The notes beneath the pieces are model-generated. The model saw nothing but the letters and a program-made list of their open reading frames with translations. It was not told the DNA's origin and ran no database searches. Below are positions 1 through 8,626 of a DNA stretch of 64,000 bases, in pieces. The stretch spans positions 124,001 through 188,000 of the forward strand of contig NZ_JADJDO010000040.1 of NCBI RefSeq assembly GCF_016702655.1. Reading direction: 5' to 3'. This DNA comes from Ideonella sp. GTDB lineage: Bacteria; Pseudomonadota; Gammaproteobacteria; Burkholderiales; Burkholderiaceae_C. A program made the translations under genes and the position numbers. Every line of letters begins with the position of its first letter. Position 1 is the first letter of the stretch.

Positions 1-480
1 GCGATCCGCGACTCGGAGATCTCGGCGCAGAGCATGGGCATCCACCTCGCGCGCACCAAGTCGCTCTCGTTCGCGATCTCGGCCGCGCTGGCCGGGCTCG
101 GCGGCGCGTTGTATGCGCACAAGATCAGCTTCCTGTCGCCGGAGCAGTTCAACATCATCCAGTCGATCGACCTGCTGCTGCTGGTCGTGATCGGTGGTCT
201 CGGCTCGGTGCATGGCGCTTTCCTGGGCGCGATCTTCCTGATCGCGATGCCGCAGCTCATCGCCCTCGGCAAGGATGCGCTGCCGCCGGCCATCGGCCAG
301 GCGGCCGGCCTGCAGGGTGTGGTCTACGGCACGGTGCTGATCCTGTTCGTGCTCTTCGAGCCGATGGGCCTGTACGGGCGCTGGCTCAAGGTGCGGACCT
401 GGTTCCAGCTCGCGCCCTTCTACCGCAAGGGCCTGTTCAAGCGCCAGAAGTCGTTCCAGAAGAGCGACCGGGTGAGATGA
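1..480 (+). CDS. LivM-type ABC transporter permease, C-terminal part
   Basis: This is the last 159 codons of an inner-membrane permease of a branched-chain-amino-acid-type (HAAT) ABC transporter; its 5' end lies outside the window and the frame is open from base 1. The first visible residues include RDSEISAQSMGI, the conserved cytoplasmic loop that contacts the ATPases. Hydrophobic segments follow at about residues 21-38, 55-80 and 100-122, and the tail is basic. The same strand continues with two ATPases, an acyl-CoA ligase and a binding protein, so the substrate is probably an organic acid that is activated to a CoA ester after uptake. That substrate is inferred. Confidence 0.93.
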   Translation, partial: AIRDSEISAQSMGIHLARTKSLSFAISAALAGLGGALYAHKISFLSPEQFNIIQSIDLLLLVVIGGLGSVHGAFLGAIFLIAMPQLIALGKDALPPAIGQAAGLQGVVYGTVLILFVLFEPMGLYGRWLKVRTWFQLAPFYRKGLFKRQKSFQKSDRVR

Positions 481-547
481 CGACCCCCACGCTCACTGCG
501 TTCGCTGCCCCCCGAGGGGGCGCGCGCCCCCTTGGGGCGGCCCGGCG
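473..547 (+). repeat. Intergenic repeat, copy A
   Basis: A GC-rich element starts TGAGATGACGACCCCCA, contains CTCACTGCGTTCGCTGC, has a palindromic core CCCCCCGAGGGGG at 508-520 and ends CTTGGGGCGGCCCGGCG. Its first bases supply the stop codon of the permease. The same start and end occur at 31748-31899 on the other strand, inside a second transporter operon, and the core and end recur at 23781-23842. It may form a strong hairpin in the permease-livG mRNA. Confidence 0.7.
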
Positions 548-559
548 GAGGCGCGAGCG

Positions 560-1375
560 ATGACTGTCGAGCTTGCGCTGCTCTCGGCGCGCCACCTGAG
601 CGTGCGCTTCGGCGGTGTGCTTGCCGTCAGCGACGTGAGCTTCGACGTGCGCCAAGGCGAGGTCTTCACGCTCATCGGCCCCAACGGCGCCGGCAAGACG
701 ACGGTCTTCAACCTGATCAGCCGCATCTACACGCCGACCCAGGGCGAGATCGCCTTCGACGGGCGGCCGCTGACGCGCATCGCGCCGCACGAGATCGCCG
801 CGCTGGGCATTGCGCGCACCTTCCAGAACATCGAGCTCTTCGAGCATGCGAGCGTGCTGCAGAACCTGCTGATCGGGCGCCACCGGCATCGCAGCAACCC
901 GCTCTGGCGCGAGATCCTGTTCACCGGCAGCGTGCGCGCCGCCGAGCGTGCGACGCGCGAGGCCGTCGAGCAGGTGATCGACTTCCTCGACCTGCAGCAT
1001 TACCGCGATTCGATCGTTGCCGGGCTTCCCTATGGCGTGCGCAAGGTGGTCGAGCTCGCGCGTGCGCTCGCGACCGAGCCCAGGCTGTTGCTGCTGGATG
1101 AACCCTCGTCGGGCCTGAACGTCGAGGAAACCGGCGACATGGCGTTCTGGATTCAGGACATCCAGTCCGACCTCGGCATCACGGTGCTGATGGTCGAGCA
1201 CGACATGTCGCTCGTCTCCAAGGTGTCGGACCGCGTGCTCGCGATGAGCCAGGGCCAGGTGCTCGCGCTCGGCACGCCGGCCGAGGTGCAGGCGCACCCT
1301 GGCGTGATCGAGGCCTATCTCGGCACGGCCGGCGACGCGGCTTCGCTGCGGCGCGACAAGGCGGGCGTGCGATGA
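560..1375 (+). CDS. LivG-type ABC transporter ATPase
   Basis: This cytoplasmic ATPase of the HAAT transporter has 271 residues, the usual LivG length. The Walker A motif GPNGAGKTT lies at residues 40-48, the signature region is LPYGVRKVVELARAL near residue 155, and Walker B is LLLLDEP with a following switch histidine in VEHDM. The long insert between Walker A and the signature is typical of LivG rather than LivF. It starts 79 bases after the permease stop, across repeat copy A, and its last four bases overlap the start of the next ATPase, which suggests translational coupling. The transported compound cannot be read from the ATPase. Confidence 0.95.
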   Translation: MTVELALLSARHLSVRFGGVLAVSDVSFDVRQGEVFTLIGPNGAGKTTVFNLISRIYTPTQGEIAFDGRPLTRIAPHEIAALGIARTFQNIELFEHASVLQNLLIGRHRHRSNPLWREILFTGSVRAAERATREAVEQVIDFLDLQHYRDSIVAGLPYGVRKVVELARALATEPRLLLLDEPSSGLNVEETGDMAFWIQDIQSDLGITVLMVEHDMSLVSKVSDRVLAMSQGQVLALGTPAEVQAHPGVIEAYLGTAGDAASLRRDKAGVR

Positions 1376-2151
1376 GCGAAGCCGGATCCGTTCTCACGCT
1401 GACCAACGTCGAGAGCGCCTACGGGCCGATCCGCGCGATCCGCGGCGTGAGCCTGCGCGTGCGTGCGGGCGAGATCGCGACCGTGCTCGGCGCCAACGGC
1501 GCGGGCAAGTCGACGATCCTGAAGACGATCTCCGGCATCATCGATCCGCGCAAGGGCACGATCGAGTTCGGCGGCGAGGACATCACGGCGCAGGACCCGG
1601 CGCATATCGTGCAGCGCGGCGTCTCGCATGTGCCCGAGGGGCGCGAGGTGTTCCCGCTGCTGTCGGTGCGCGACAACCTGATGATGGGCGCCTACACGCG
1701 CCGCGACCGCGACGCGGTGGCGCGCGACCTCGAGCTCGTCTACGGCTACTTTCCGATCCTCAAGGAGCGCCATCGGCAGGATGCCGGGCTGCTCTCGGGC
1801 GGGCAGCAGCAGATGCTCGCGATCTCGCGCGCGATCATGGCCGCGCCGCAACTGATCCTGCTCGACGAGCCGAGCCTCGGCTTGTCGCCGCTGCTGACCC
1901 ACGAGATCTTCCACATCGTCGTGCGCATCAACCGCGAGCGCGGGACGACGATGCTGCTCGTCGAGCAGAACGCCAACATGGCGCTCAACGTCGCCGACTA
2001 CGGCTACGTGCTCGAGAACGGCCGCATCGTGATGGAAGACCGTTGCGAGCGCCTGCGCGAGAAGGACGACATCAAGGAGTTCTATCTCGGCATGAAGCAA
2101 GCCGGCGCGCGCGGCGAGCGGCGCTGGAAGAAGAAGAAAACCTGGAGGTAG
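1372..2151 (+). CDS. LivF-type ABC transporter ATPase
   Basis: The second HAAT ATPase has 259 residues. Walker A is GANGAGKST at residues 40-48, the signature is LSGGQQQML, and Walker B is LILLDEPSLGLSP. The Q-rich signature and the C-terminal YLG motif are typical of LivF. The C-terminus is extended by a lysine-rich tail (KKKK). The ATG overlaps the stop of the preceding ATPase as ATGA. An acyl-CoA ligase begins seven bases downstream, so transport and CoA activation are probably expressed together. Confidence 0.95.
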   Translation: MSEAGSVLTLTNVESAYGPIRAIRGVSLRVRAGEIATVLGANGAGKSTILKTISGIIDPRKGTIEFGGEDITAQDPAHIVQRGVSHVPEGREVFPLLSVRDNLMMGAYTRRDRDAVARDLELVYGYFPILKERHRQDAGLLSGGQQQMLAISRAIMAAPQLILLDEPSLGLSPLLTHEIFHIVVRINRERGTTMLLVEQNANMALNVADYGYVLENGRIVMEDRCERLREKDDIKEFYLGMKQAGARGERRWKKKKTWR

Positions 2152-2158
2152 GCACCGC

Positions 2159-4015
2159 ATGACGGTCTTGTGGGACTCGAGCCGCATCCAGCCCAGGCTG
2201 GAGGTCGTGGTGCCTGGGGAAACGCTGCCCGAGGTCTGGGCGAGCGCGGTGCGCTTGCGCGGCGACAAGCCCTTCATGCGCGAGAAGAGGCTCGGCATCT
2301 GGCGTGCCTGGAGCTGGAACGAGTCGGCGGTCGCGGTGCGCGAGATCGCGATGGGCCTGGCCTCGCTCGGCTTCGAGCCGGGGCAGTGCGCGAGCATCCT
2401 CGCCAATACCGTCGTCGAGTGGGTGCTGGCCGACGTGGCGGTGCTGTGTGCCGGTGGCGTTTCGAGCGGCATCTATCCGACCGATGCGCCGCCGCAGGTG
2501 CACTACCTGTGCGAAGACTCGGGCACGCGCGTGCTCTTCGTCGAGGACGAGGAGCAGCTCGACAAGGCGCTCGAGGTGCGCGAGCGGCTGCCGCTGCTGG
2601 ACTGGATCGTCGTCTTCGACATGGAAGGGCTGGCGCGATTCTCGGACCCGAGGGTGCTCGGCCTTGCGCGCCTGCGCGAGCTCGGCCGCGCGCACGACGC
2701 GGCGCATCCGGGCGAGTACGAGCGCCGCTGCTCGGCGCGCGGGCCCGACGACCTGGCGATCCTGATCTACACCTCGGGCACCACCGGCCGCCCCAAGGGC
2801 GCGATGCACTCGCACCGCGGCATCGTCTACACGGTGCGCGGCTACAACACGCTGATCGCGCAGGACGAGCGCGACGAGCGCATGTGCTTCCTGCCGCTGT
2901 GCCATGTGGCCGAGCGCCTGGGCGGCGAGTATTTCGCGCTCTATGCCGGCGCGGTGCTGAACTTCGTCGAGAACCCCGACACCGTGCCCGAGAACGTGCG
3001 CGAGATCGCGCCCACCGTGATGACGGCTGTTCCGCGGGTGTGGGAGAAGTTCTATTCGGCCGTGATGATCGCGATCGCCGAGGCCGGCGCGGTGCAGCAG
3101 GCGCTGTACCGCTGGGCGATAGGCATCGGCGAGCGCGTCGCGGCCAAGGTGCTGGCGGGCGCGGAGGTGACGGGTGCGCTGAAGCTGCAGTTCATGCTCG
3201 CCCGCTGGCTCGCGCTCGACAACGTGCGCCGGCTGATCGGCATCCACCGCGCGCGCTTTCTCGTCACCGGCGCGGCGCCGATCGCACCCGACCTGGTGCG
3301 CTGGTACATGGCGCTCGGCGTGCCGATGCTCGAGGTCTGGGGCCAGACCGAGTCCGGCGGCGCCTCGACCGGCATGCCGGCGGCACGCATCAAGCCGGGC
3401 TCGATCGGGCCCGCCTGCGCCTACAACGAGGTCAAGGTGGACCCGGCCAGCGGTGAACTGCTGGTGCGCGGGCCGAACGTGTTCATGGGCTACCTGAACC
3501 AGCCCGAGAAGACCGCCGAGACCATCGACGGCGAAGGCTGGCTGCACACCGGCGACGTCGGCAGCGTCGACGAGGACGGGTATTTCCGCATCACGGATCG
3601 GATGCGCGACATCATCATCACGGCTGGCGGCAAGAACATCACGCCGAGCGAGATCGAGAACGAGCTCAAGTTTTCGCCCTACATCACGGATGCCGTGGTG
3701 ATCGGCGACAAGCGGCCCTATCTGACGGTGTTGATCATGATCGACCAGGAAAACGTCGAGAAATTCGCCCAGGATCACGATGTGCCCTTCTCGAACTACG
3801 CCAGCCTGACTCGAGCACCCGCGGTGCAGGAACTGATCCAGCGCGAGATCGACGCCGTGAACCGCAAGTTCGCACGGGTCGAGGGCATCAAGGCCTTCCG
3901 CCTGCTCGAGACCCAGCTTTCGGCCGAGGACGAGGAACTCACGCCGACGATGAAGCTCAAGCGCAACCTGGTGCAGAAGAAGTACGCTGAACTGATCGAC
4001 TCGATGTACCGTTGA
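2159..4015 (+). CDS. AMP-dependent acyl-CoA synthetase
   Basis: This 618-residue ligase of the ANL superfamily activates a carboxylic acid to an acyl-AMP and then an acyl-CoA. The P-loop YTSGTTGRPKGAM is near residue 202, the GWLHTGDVG motif near 460, and the hinge and C-terminal domain start at DRMRDIIITAGGKN near 480. The length and lid-domain pattern resemble long-chain acyl-CoA ligases. The gene sits between the ATPases and the binding protein of one transporter, an arrangement that couples import to CoA activation; downstream acyl-CoA catabolic genes fit that use. Chain length or aromatic preference cannot be read from the sequence. Confidence 0.93.
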   Translation: MTVLWDSSRIQPRLEVVVPGETLPEVWASAVRLRGDKPFMREKRLGIWRAWSWNESAVAVREIAMGLASLGFEPGQCASILANTVVEWVLADVAVLCAGGVSSGIYPTDAPPQVHYLCEDSGTRVLFVEDEEQLDKALEVRERLPLLDWIVVFDMEGLARFSDPRVLGLARLRELGRAHDAAHPGEYERRCSARGPDDLAILIYTSGTTGRPKGAMHSHRGIVYTVRGYNTLIAQDERDERMCFLPLCHVAERLGGEYFALYAGAVLNFVENPDTVPENVREIAPTVMTAVPRVWEKFYSAVMIAIAEAGAVQQALYRWAIGIGERVAAKVLAGAEVTGALKLQFMLARWLALDNVRRLIGIHRARFLVTGAAPIAPDLVRWYMALGVPMLEVWGQTESGGASTGMPAARIKPGSIGPACAYNEVKVDPASGELLVRGPNVFMGYLNQPEKTAETIDGEGWLHTGDVGSVDEDGYFRITDRMRDIIITAGGKNITPSEIENELKFSPYITDAVVIGDKRPYLTVLIMIDQENVEKFAQDHDVPFSNYASLTRAPAVQELIQREIDAVNRKFARVEGIKAFRLLETQLSAEDEELTPTMKLKRNLVQKKYAELIDSMYR

Positions 4016-4044
4016 CCGATGCCATGCAACCCAAGGAGCCCACG

Positions 4045-5238
4045 ATGGACCCGACCCGCAGAACGCCCAAGCTCAAGCTCGCCCTCATTGCCGCCGCGCT
4101 CGCGAGCGCGGCAACGCTCGCGCTCGCGCAGACGCAGGGCGTGACCAAGGATCAGATCCTGCTCGGTTCGATCCAGGATCTGTCGGGCCCGATCTCGGGC
4201 TACGGCAAGCCGACGCGCCAGGGCATGCTGCTGCGCGTGGACGAGATCAACGAGCAAGGCGGCATCAACGGCCGCAAGTTGAAGCTCCTCGTCGAGGACT
4301 CGGCCTACGACCCGAAGAAGGCCGTGCTCGCGGCGCAGAAACTCGTCAACCAGGACAAGGTCTTCATGATGGTCGGCACGCTGGGCACGCCGGTCAACAT
4401 GGCGGCGATGCCGGTGCAGTTCGAGAAGAACGTTCCCAACTGGTACCCGGTGGCAGCGGCGCGCGAGATGTACGAACCGCTGAACCGGATCAAGTTCTCG
4501 TCCGCGGCCACCTACTACGACCAGTTGCGCAGCTACCTGCCCAAGCTCGTCAAGGACAAGGGTGCGAAGAAAGTCTGCACCATCTACCAGGACGACGACT
4601 TCGGCAAGGAAGTGCTGCGCGGCGCCGAGGTGGCGCTCAAGACCATCGGCATGGAACTCGTCGAGAAGACCTCGTACAAGCGCGGCGCGACCGACTTCTC
4701 GTCGCAGGTCGCACGCATGAAGGGGGCCGGCTGCGACTTCGTCGTTCTCGGCACCATCATCCGCGAGACGATCGGCACCATCGCCGAGGCGCGCAAGACG
4801 GGCTTCTCGCCGACCTTCATGGGGGTTAGCGCCCTGTACACCGACCTCATCCACAAGCTCGGCGGCAAGGCGATGGACGGCCTGTACGCGACGATGACCG
4901 TGCAGACCCCCTACCTCGACGACGCGTCGCAGCCGATCCGCTTCTGGGCCAACAAGTACAAGACCAAGTTCAACGAGGATCCGAACGTGTTCTCGGTCTA
5001 CGGTTATCTCGTCGTCGACTCGTTCGCCGCCGCGGCCGCCAAGGCGGGCACCAACCTGAGCACCGACAGCTTCGTCAAGACCGTCGACTCGTTCAGCACG
5101 ACCGGCGACATCTTCGGCAGCGCACCGTCGAGTTTTTCACCGACCAAGCGCCTGGGCAGCGACGCATCGCGGCTGAGCCAGATCGTCGACGGCAGGTGGA
5201 AGGTCGTTGCCGACTACGTGCGCCCGCCGGCCAACTGA
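4045..5238 (+). CDS. HAAT-family ABC substrate-binding protein (LivK type)
   Basis: This is a periplasmic binding protein of about 397 residues for the transporter encoded just upstream. The ATG at 4045 is chosen because AAGGAG lies at 4033-4038, six bases away; a TTG at 4012 overlapping the ligase stop and an ATG at 4024 are weaker options. A basic N-terminus and a hydrophobic stretch ending ALAQ form a signal peptide. The mature part starts with the type I periplasmic fold, including GSIQDLSGPISGYG, the segment that usually contacts the ligand. Like other binding proteins of Burkholderiales acyl or aromatic acid clusters, it probably binds an organic acid. Confidence 0.93.
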   Translation: MDPTRRTPKLKLALIAAALASAATLALAQTQGVTKDQILLGSIQDLSGPISGYGKPTRQGMLLRVDEINEQGGINGRKLKLLVEDSAYDPKKAVLAAQKLVNQDKVFMMVGTLGTPVNMAAMPVQFEKNVPNWYPVAAAREMYEPLNRIKFSSAATYYDQLRSYLPKLVKDKGAKKVCTIYQDDDFGKEVLRGAEVALKTIGMELVEKTSYKRGATDFSSQVARMKGAGCDFVVLGTIIRETIGTIAEARKTGFSPTFMGVSALYTDLIHKLGGKAMDGLYATMTVQTPYLDDASQPIRFWANKYKTKFNEDPNVFSVYGYLVVDSFAAAAAKAGTNLSTDSFVKTVDSFSTTGDIFGSAPSSFSPTKRLGSDASRLSQIVDGRWKVVADYVRPPAN

Positions 5239-5253
5239 TGCGCACCGAGCGAT

Positions 5254-5274
5254 CGGGCCGTTCGAACCGGCCCG
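5254..5274. terminator. Hairpin between convergent genes
   Basis: CGGGCCG at 5254-5260 pairs with CGGCCCG at 5268-5274 across a seven-base loop, in the 40-bp gap between the convergent binding-protein and thioesterase genes. There is no T run, so it is only a candidate bidirectional terminator. Confidence 0.4.
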
Positions 5275-5278
5275 GTCG

Positions 5279-5761
5279 TCAACTGACGATGTAGGCCCCG
5301 GCGCCGGTGGCGAGAAGTTCGCCCTGGGCGCCGTGGAACTCCATCCGCGTCGAGGCCACGCGGCTGCCCAGGCGCATCGTCTCGGCGCGCGCGGTGAAAT
5401 GCGCTCCGATGGCCTGGCGCAGGTAGTCGATGCGCAGGTCGATCGTGCCCAGGCGCCCGAAGCGCGCCATGCGCGCGGCAATGGGCTCGTCCATGTGGCG
5501 GGCGCCGATCGCAGCCATCACCGCCAGGCCGCCCAGCGCGTCGAGCGTCGAACTGATCACGCCGCCGTGCAGCCGCTGGTGGCCGTAGTGCCCGATCAGC
5601 GTCGGACGCATCGCGAGTTGCGCCCGCGCGCCGCCCGGCGTGATCTCGGTGATTTGCAGGCCGAGCGTCTGGTTGAAGACGATCAGTTCCTCGAACAGGT
5701 GTTTCAGGGTCGCGACAAACTCGGGCTCGAAGTCGACGGGGGGAGGCGTGCTGCGATTCAT
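5279..5761 (-). CDS. PaaI-type hotdog thioesterase
   Basis: This 160-residue protein belongs to the hotdog-fold thioesterases that hydrolyse acyl-CoA esters. The central segment HGGVISSTLDALGG matches the conserved HGG(V/I)..LD motif of the PaaI/YbgC group, where the aspartate acts in catalysis. The start ATG at 5761 overlaps the stop of the upstream enoyl-CoA hydratase gene by four bases, so the two are coupled. It closes a three-gene run (acyl-CoA dehydrogenase, hydratase, thioesterase) and could release free acid from a dead-end CoA ester or recover CoA. The substrate is unknown. Confidence 0.88.
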   Translation of the reverse strand: MNRSTPPPVDFEPEFVATLKHLFEELIVFNQTLGLQITEITPGGARAQLAMRPTLIGHYGHQRLHGGVISSTLDALGGLAVMAAIGARHMDEPIAARMARFGRLGTIDLRIDYLRQAIGAHFTARAETMRLGSRVASTRMEFHGAQGELLATGAGAYIVS

Positions 5762-6741
5762 GCTTTGGACTTCTTCGATTTGCGTGTTGCCTTGCGCCGG
5801 CCCGCGATGTCGGCCGACCAGCGTGAGCGGGCATCGCGCTGCGCGGGCGCGGCCATGAATTCGTCGCCCAGGCTGCCCGGTGCCGGCTCGGGCAGCGGCC
5901 GGCCCGAGTCGCGCCATTCGGCCGCGGCCTGGAAGCCGTAGGTCTCGGCATAGCGCTTGAACCACAGGCCCTCGGGCGAGTGGCGCGTGATGCCGTCGAA
6001 CAGCGTCGCGAACATCTGCGTCTGCGGCAGGCCCATGGCGTCGATGGCCTGGTTGATCGTGAGCTTCATCATCATCAACTGGTTCCTGGGCACGCCGGCG
6101 ATGCGATTGGCGAGCGTCGCGACCGCGGCGTCGAGCCCGGCCGCAGGCACCGACTGCAGCGCCAGGCCCCAGTTGGCGGCAGTGCGGCCGTCGATCAGGT
6201 CGCCGGTAAAGAGCATGCGCTTGGCGCGCTGTGCGCCGAGCCGGTAGACCCACATGGCTGTCGTCGGGCAGCCCCAGACGCGCGCCGGCATGTAGCCGAT
6301 CCTGGCGTCGTCGGCGATCACGATCAGGTCGCAGCACAGCGCGATGTCGCTGCCACCGGCAGCGGCATAGCCGTGGATCTTGCAGATCGTCGGCTTGTGG
6401 CTGCGCCACAGGCTCATGAAGTCGTCGGTGTTGCGCTTCATGAAGGCGTAATCGCGCATCGGGTCCCACGGCATCGCCTGCGTGTAGCGGTTCGTCGCGT
6501 CGCCCTCGGCGTAGTGCTTGAGGTCGTAGCCGGCGCAGAACGCGGCGCCCGCGCCCTGCAGCACGATCACGTGCACGCGCTCATCGGCATTCGCCGCCTC
6601 GACCGCGGCGCGAATCTCGCCCGGCATCGCGTCGTCGATCGCGTTCAGGCGCTCGGGGCGGTTTAGCGTGATCGTCGCCACACGCCCGTCGATGCGCAGC
6701 TCGAGCGTGGCGTGGGCGATCTTGGTCTTGCCCTTGGCCAT
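5758..6741 (-). CDS. Enoyl-CoA hydratase/isomerase family protein
   Basis: A crotonase-fold protein of 327 residues, longer than the usual 260 because of a basic C-terminal extension ending KATRKSKKSKA. The oxyanion-hole segments are GAGAAFCAGYDL near residue 65 and GYAAAGGSDIALCCD near residue 125. The start at 6739-6741 is the only ATG that begins at the normal N-terminus (MAKGKTKIAHATLEL). It starts five bases after the acyl-CoA dehydrogenase stop. Hydration of an enoyl-CoA made by that dehydrogenase is the natural role, although many crotonases have other reactions. The lysine-rich tail is unusual for the family. Confidence 0.9.
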   Translation of the reverse strand: MAKGKTKIAHATLELRIDGRVATITLNRPERLNAIDDAMPGEIRAAVEAANADERVHVIVLQGAGAAFCAGYDLKHYAEGDATNRYTQAMPWDPMRDYAFMKRNTDDFMSLWRSHKPTICKIHGYAAAGGSDIALCCDLIVIADDARIGYMPARVWGCPTTAMWVYRLGAQRAKRMLFTGDLIDGRTAANWGLALQSVPAAGLDAAVATLANRIAGVPRNQLMMMKLTINQAIDAMGLPQTQMFATLFDGITRHSPEGLWFKRYAETYGFQAAAEWRDSGRPLPEPAPGSLGDEFMAAPAQRDARSRWSADIAGRRKATRKSKKSKA

Positions 6742-6746
6742 GGTCG

Positions 6747-7883
6747 TCAGACTCCGAGTTGTCTTGCGGCGAGCTCCTTCATGATCTCCTCGGCGCCGCC
6801 GCCGATCATCATCACCTTGACCTCGCGGTAGATGCGCTCGCTCCTGGTGCCGCGCATGAAGCCCATCGCGCCCAGGATCTGCACCGCCTGGTCGGCGCAG
6901 AACTGCATCGCCTGCGTCGCGTGGTTCTTCAGCAGGCAGACCTCGGCCACCCAGTCGGCGCCTGTGTCGCCGCCTTCCTGGCGTTCGACGAGCGCGTAAA
7001 GCCAGGCGCGCGTGCTCGCGATGCGCATGTGCATGTCCATCAACTTGTGGCGGATCGCCTGGTGCGCGACGAGCGGCTGGCCGAAGGTCTGGCGCTGGCG
7101 CGCCCAGGCGAGCGCCTCGTCGTGGCAGACCTGCGCGAAGGTGCAGGCACCGGCCGACATCGCGAGTCGCTCGCCGTTGAAGTTGCTCATGATCATGCGA
7201 AAGCCCGCGTCCGCCTCGCCGATCAGGTGATCCGCCGGAACGCGGCAGGCGTCGAAGCGCAGTTGCGCCGTGTCGCTGCACCACCAGCCCATCTTGGCGA
7301 GCGCCGTGCGCGTGAGCCCCGGCGCGTCGCCCGGCACGGCGATGAGCGAGATGCCGGCGGCGCCCTTGCCACCGGTGCGCACCGCGACTGTGATCCAGTC
7401 GGCGCGCATCCCGGAGGTGATGAACACCTTCTCGCCGTCGATCACCCAATGCCCGTCCTCCAACCGCGCGGTCGTGCGCAGGCGTGCGACGTCCGATCCA
7501 CCCGAGGGCTCGGTGATCGCGAGCGCGGCGATCTTCTCGCCGCGCAGCACGCCGGGGATGATGCGCTGCTTCAAGGCCTCGCTGCCGTGCGCGAGGATCG
7601 GCGGCAGGCCGATGTTGTGCGACAGCAGGCTCGCCATCAACCCGCCGCTGCCGGCGCGCGCGATCTCCTCGATCGCGATCAGCCGGTACCAGCCGTCGGC
7701 GAGCGTTCCGCCGTAGGCTTCGGGGTAGCCGATGCCGAGCAGGCCCAACTGCGCCGCCCTGGTGTAGAGATCGCGCGGAAAGCCCTCCGATTCGTCCCAG
7801 GCGTGGACATGGGGTGCGATCTCGCGCTCGACGAAGGCGCGCAGGCTGTCGCGGAAGGCTTCGTGTTCGGGAAGGAGTCTCAC
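6747..7883 (-). CDS. Acyl-CoA dehydrogenase
   Basis: This FAD enzyme of 378 residues oxidises an acyl-CoA at the alpha-beta position and passes electrons to ETF. It shows the ITEPSGGSD flavin segment near residue 130, the FITSG motif near 155, and the C-terminal IGGGAEEIMKEL segment where many family members have YEGT. The glutamate of the YEG motif is therefore absent and the catalytic base probably lies elsewhere, as in isovaleryl- and long-chain-type enzymes. It is the first gene of a three-gene run with a hydratase and a thioesterase. Upstream is the non-coding repeat block 7884-8626. Confidence 0.93.
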   Translation of the reverse strand: MRLLPEHEAFRDSLRAFVEREIAPHVHAWDESEGFPRDLYTRAAQLGLLGIGYPEAYGGTLADGWYRLIAIEEIARAGSGGLMASLLSHNIGLPPILAHGSEALKQRIIPGVLRGEKIAALAITEPSGGSDVARLRTTARLEDGHWVIDGEKVFITSGMRADWITVAVRTGGKGAAGISLIAVPGDAPGLTRTALAKMGWWCSDTAQLRFDACRVPADHLIGEADAGFRMIMSNFNGERLAMSAGACTFAQVCHDEALAWARQRQTFGQPLVAHQAIRHKLMDMHMRIASTRAWLYALVERQEGGDTGADWVAEVCLLKNHATQAMQFCADQAVQILGAMGFMRGTRSERIYREVKVMMIGGGAEEIMKELAARQLGV

Positions 7884-8014
7884 GGCGGCTCTTCAGCGAT
7901 CCAATGTATCGGGCCTTGCCGAGCGAGATGGCGCTTCGCGGCAGGCCCATCTTTGAGACGGCAGCGCGGCAAAGCCGGGCCCGGGCAGGTCGGGGCGCAT
8001 CACGGAGGCGGCCG

Positions 8015-8141
8015 GCGCTGCGCGCCGACTTCCCTGCGCTGCTCGGTCTCGTGGCCCGGCGCAAAACTCACTGCATTCGCTGCGCTCACTCCGTTCAGAC
8101 AGTTGCGCCGAGTCAGTCAACGATGCGCGCTGCGCGCGCGG
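8015..8141 (+). repeat. Inverted repeat pair 1, left arm
   Basis: This arm is matched in inverse orientation by 8393-8520. The best conserved part is 8064-8103, which matches the reverse complement of 8430-8469 at 39 of 40 positions; the flanks are more diverged but clearly related. It contains the word CTCACTGCATTCGCTGC, one base different from a word in intergenic repeat copy A (490-506). Confidence 0.85.
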
Positions 8142-8198
8142 CCACGAGCCCAGGCCTTGCAGGCCGCGCCGGGCCAGGAGGCCCGGCCGTTCGCAAGG

Positions 8199-8225
8199 CA
8201 CAAGCGGTCCCCCGGACCGCTTGTG
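8199..8225. repeat. Perfect 12-bp stem-loop
   Basis: CACAAGCGGTCC at 8199-8210 and GGACCGCTTGTG at 8214-8225 form a perfect 12-bp stem with a CCC loop. It lies between the arms of the larger inverted repeat. There is no T run next to it, so a terminator role is uncertain. Confidence 0.75.
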
Positions 8226-8326
8226 TCCCTGCTCACCTGCTCGGCGCCTCCCAGGCGCGCCCCAGCCTGCCCGGACCCGCCTTTGCTGAACCGCTGGTGG
8301 CATGCGGGGCAACAAGCACCGCCGCC

Positions 8327-8356
8327 GCATCGCGCCAGGCGCTGCCCGCCGGGGGC
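8327..8356 (+). repeat. Inverted repeat pair 2, left arm
   Basis: This 30-bp segment containing CGCCAGGCGCTGCCCGCC matches the reverse complement of 8536-8565 at 29 of 30 positions. The pair straddles the right arm of inverted repeat pair 1, giving an interleaved arrangement. Confidence 0.85.
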
Positions 8357-8392
8357 GATTTGTGGGGCGGCGAGAAGCGCAGACCCGGGGTC

Positions 8393-8520
8393 GGCGCGCG
8401 TAGCGCGCTTCGTAGACTGACTCGTCGCGACTGTCTGAACGGAGTGAGCGCAGCGAACGCAGTGAGTTTCGCGACGCGACCCCGGGGCGAGCATCGGAGC
8501 GCAGTCGGCGCGCAGCGCCG
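8393..8520 (-). repeat. Inverted repeat pair 1, right arm
   Basis: Reverse-complement partner of 8015-8141. The core 8430-8469 differs from its partner at one position. The minus strand carries CTCACTGCGTTCGCTGC, identical to the word in intergenic repeat copy A, which links this block to the other repeats of the window. Confidence 0.85.
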
Positions 8521-8535
8521 ACCGACCCAGCATGA

Positions 8536-8565
8536 GCCCCCGGCGGGCAGCGCCTGGCGCGACGC
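8536..8565 (-). repeat. Inverted repeat pair 2, right arm
   Basis: Reverse-complement partner of 8327-8356 with a single mismatch. It lies just before the end of the downstream acyl-CoA dehydrogenase gene at 8627. Confidence 0.85.
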
Positions 8566-8626
8566 ATCGTGGTCTGAAGCACAGGCATCGAACCCCACGC
8601 GGCAAGAAGCCGTCGACATGTTCCCA

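Larger units (their letters stand above)
7884..8626. other. Non-coding block of mosaic inverted repeats
   Basis: No reading frame here has homology that I recognise; open frames exist on both strands only because stop codons are rare in this GC-rich DNA. The block holds two nested pairs of inverted repeats (8015-8141 with 8393-8520, and 8327-8356 with 8536-8565) and a 12-bp perfect hairpin at 8199-8225. Two acyl-CoA dehydrogenase genes on the same strand flank it. Confidence 0.8.

Noticed and set aside
2072..3778. A 568-codon minus-strand frame opposite the acyl-CoA ligase
   Set aside because: The plus strand carries a complete ANL ligase with all motifs; the antisense product has biased His/Arg/Asp composition and no domain.
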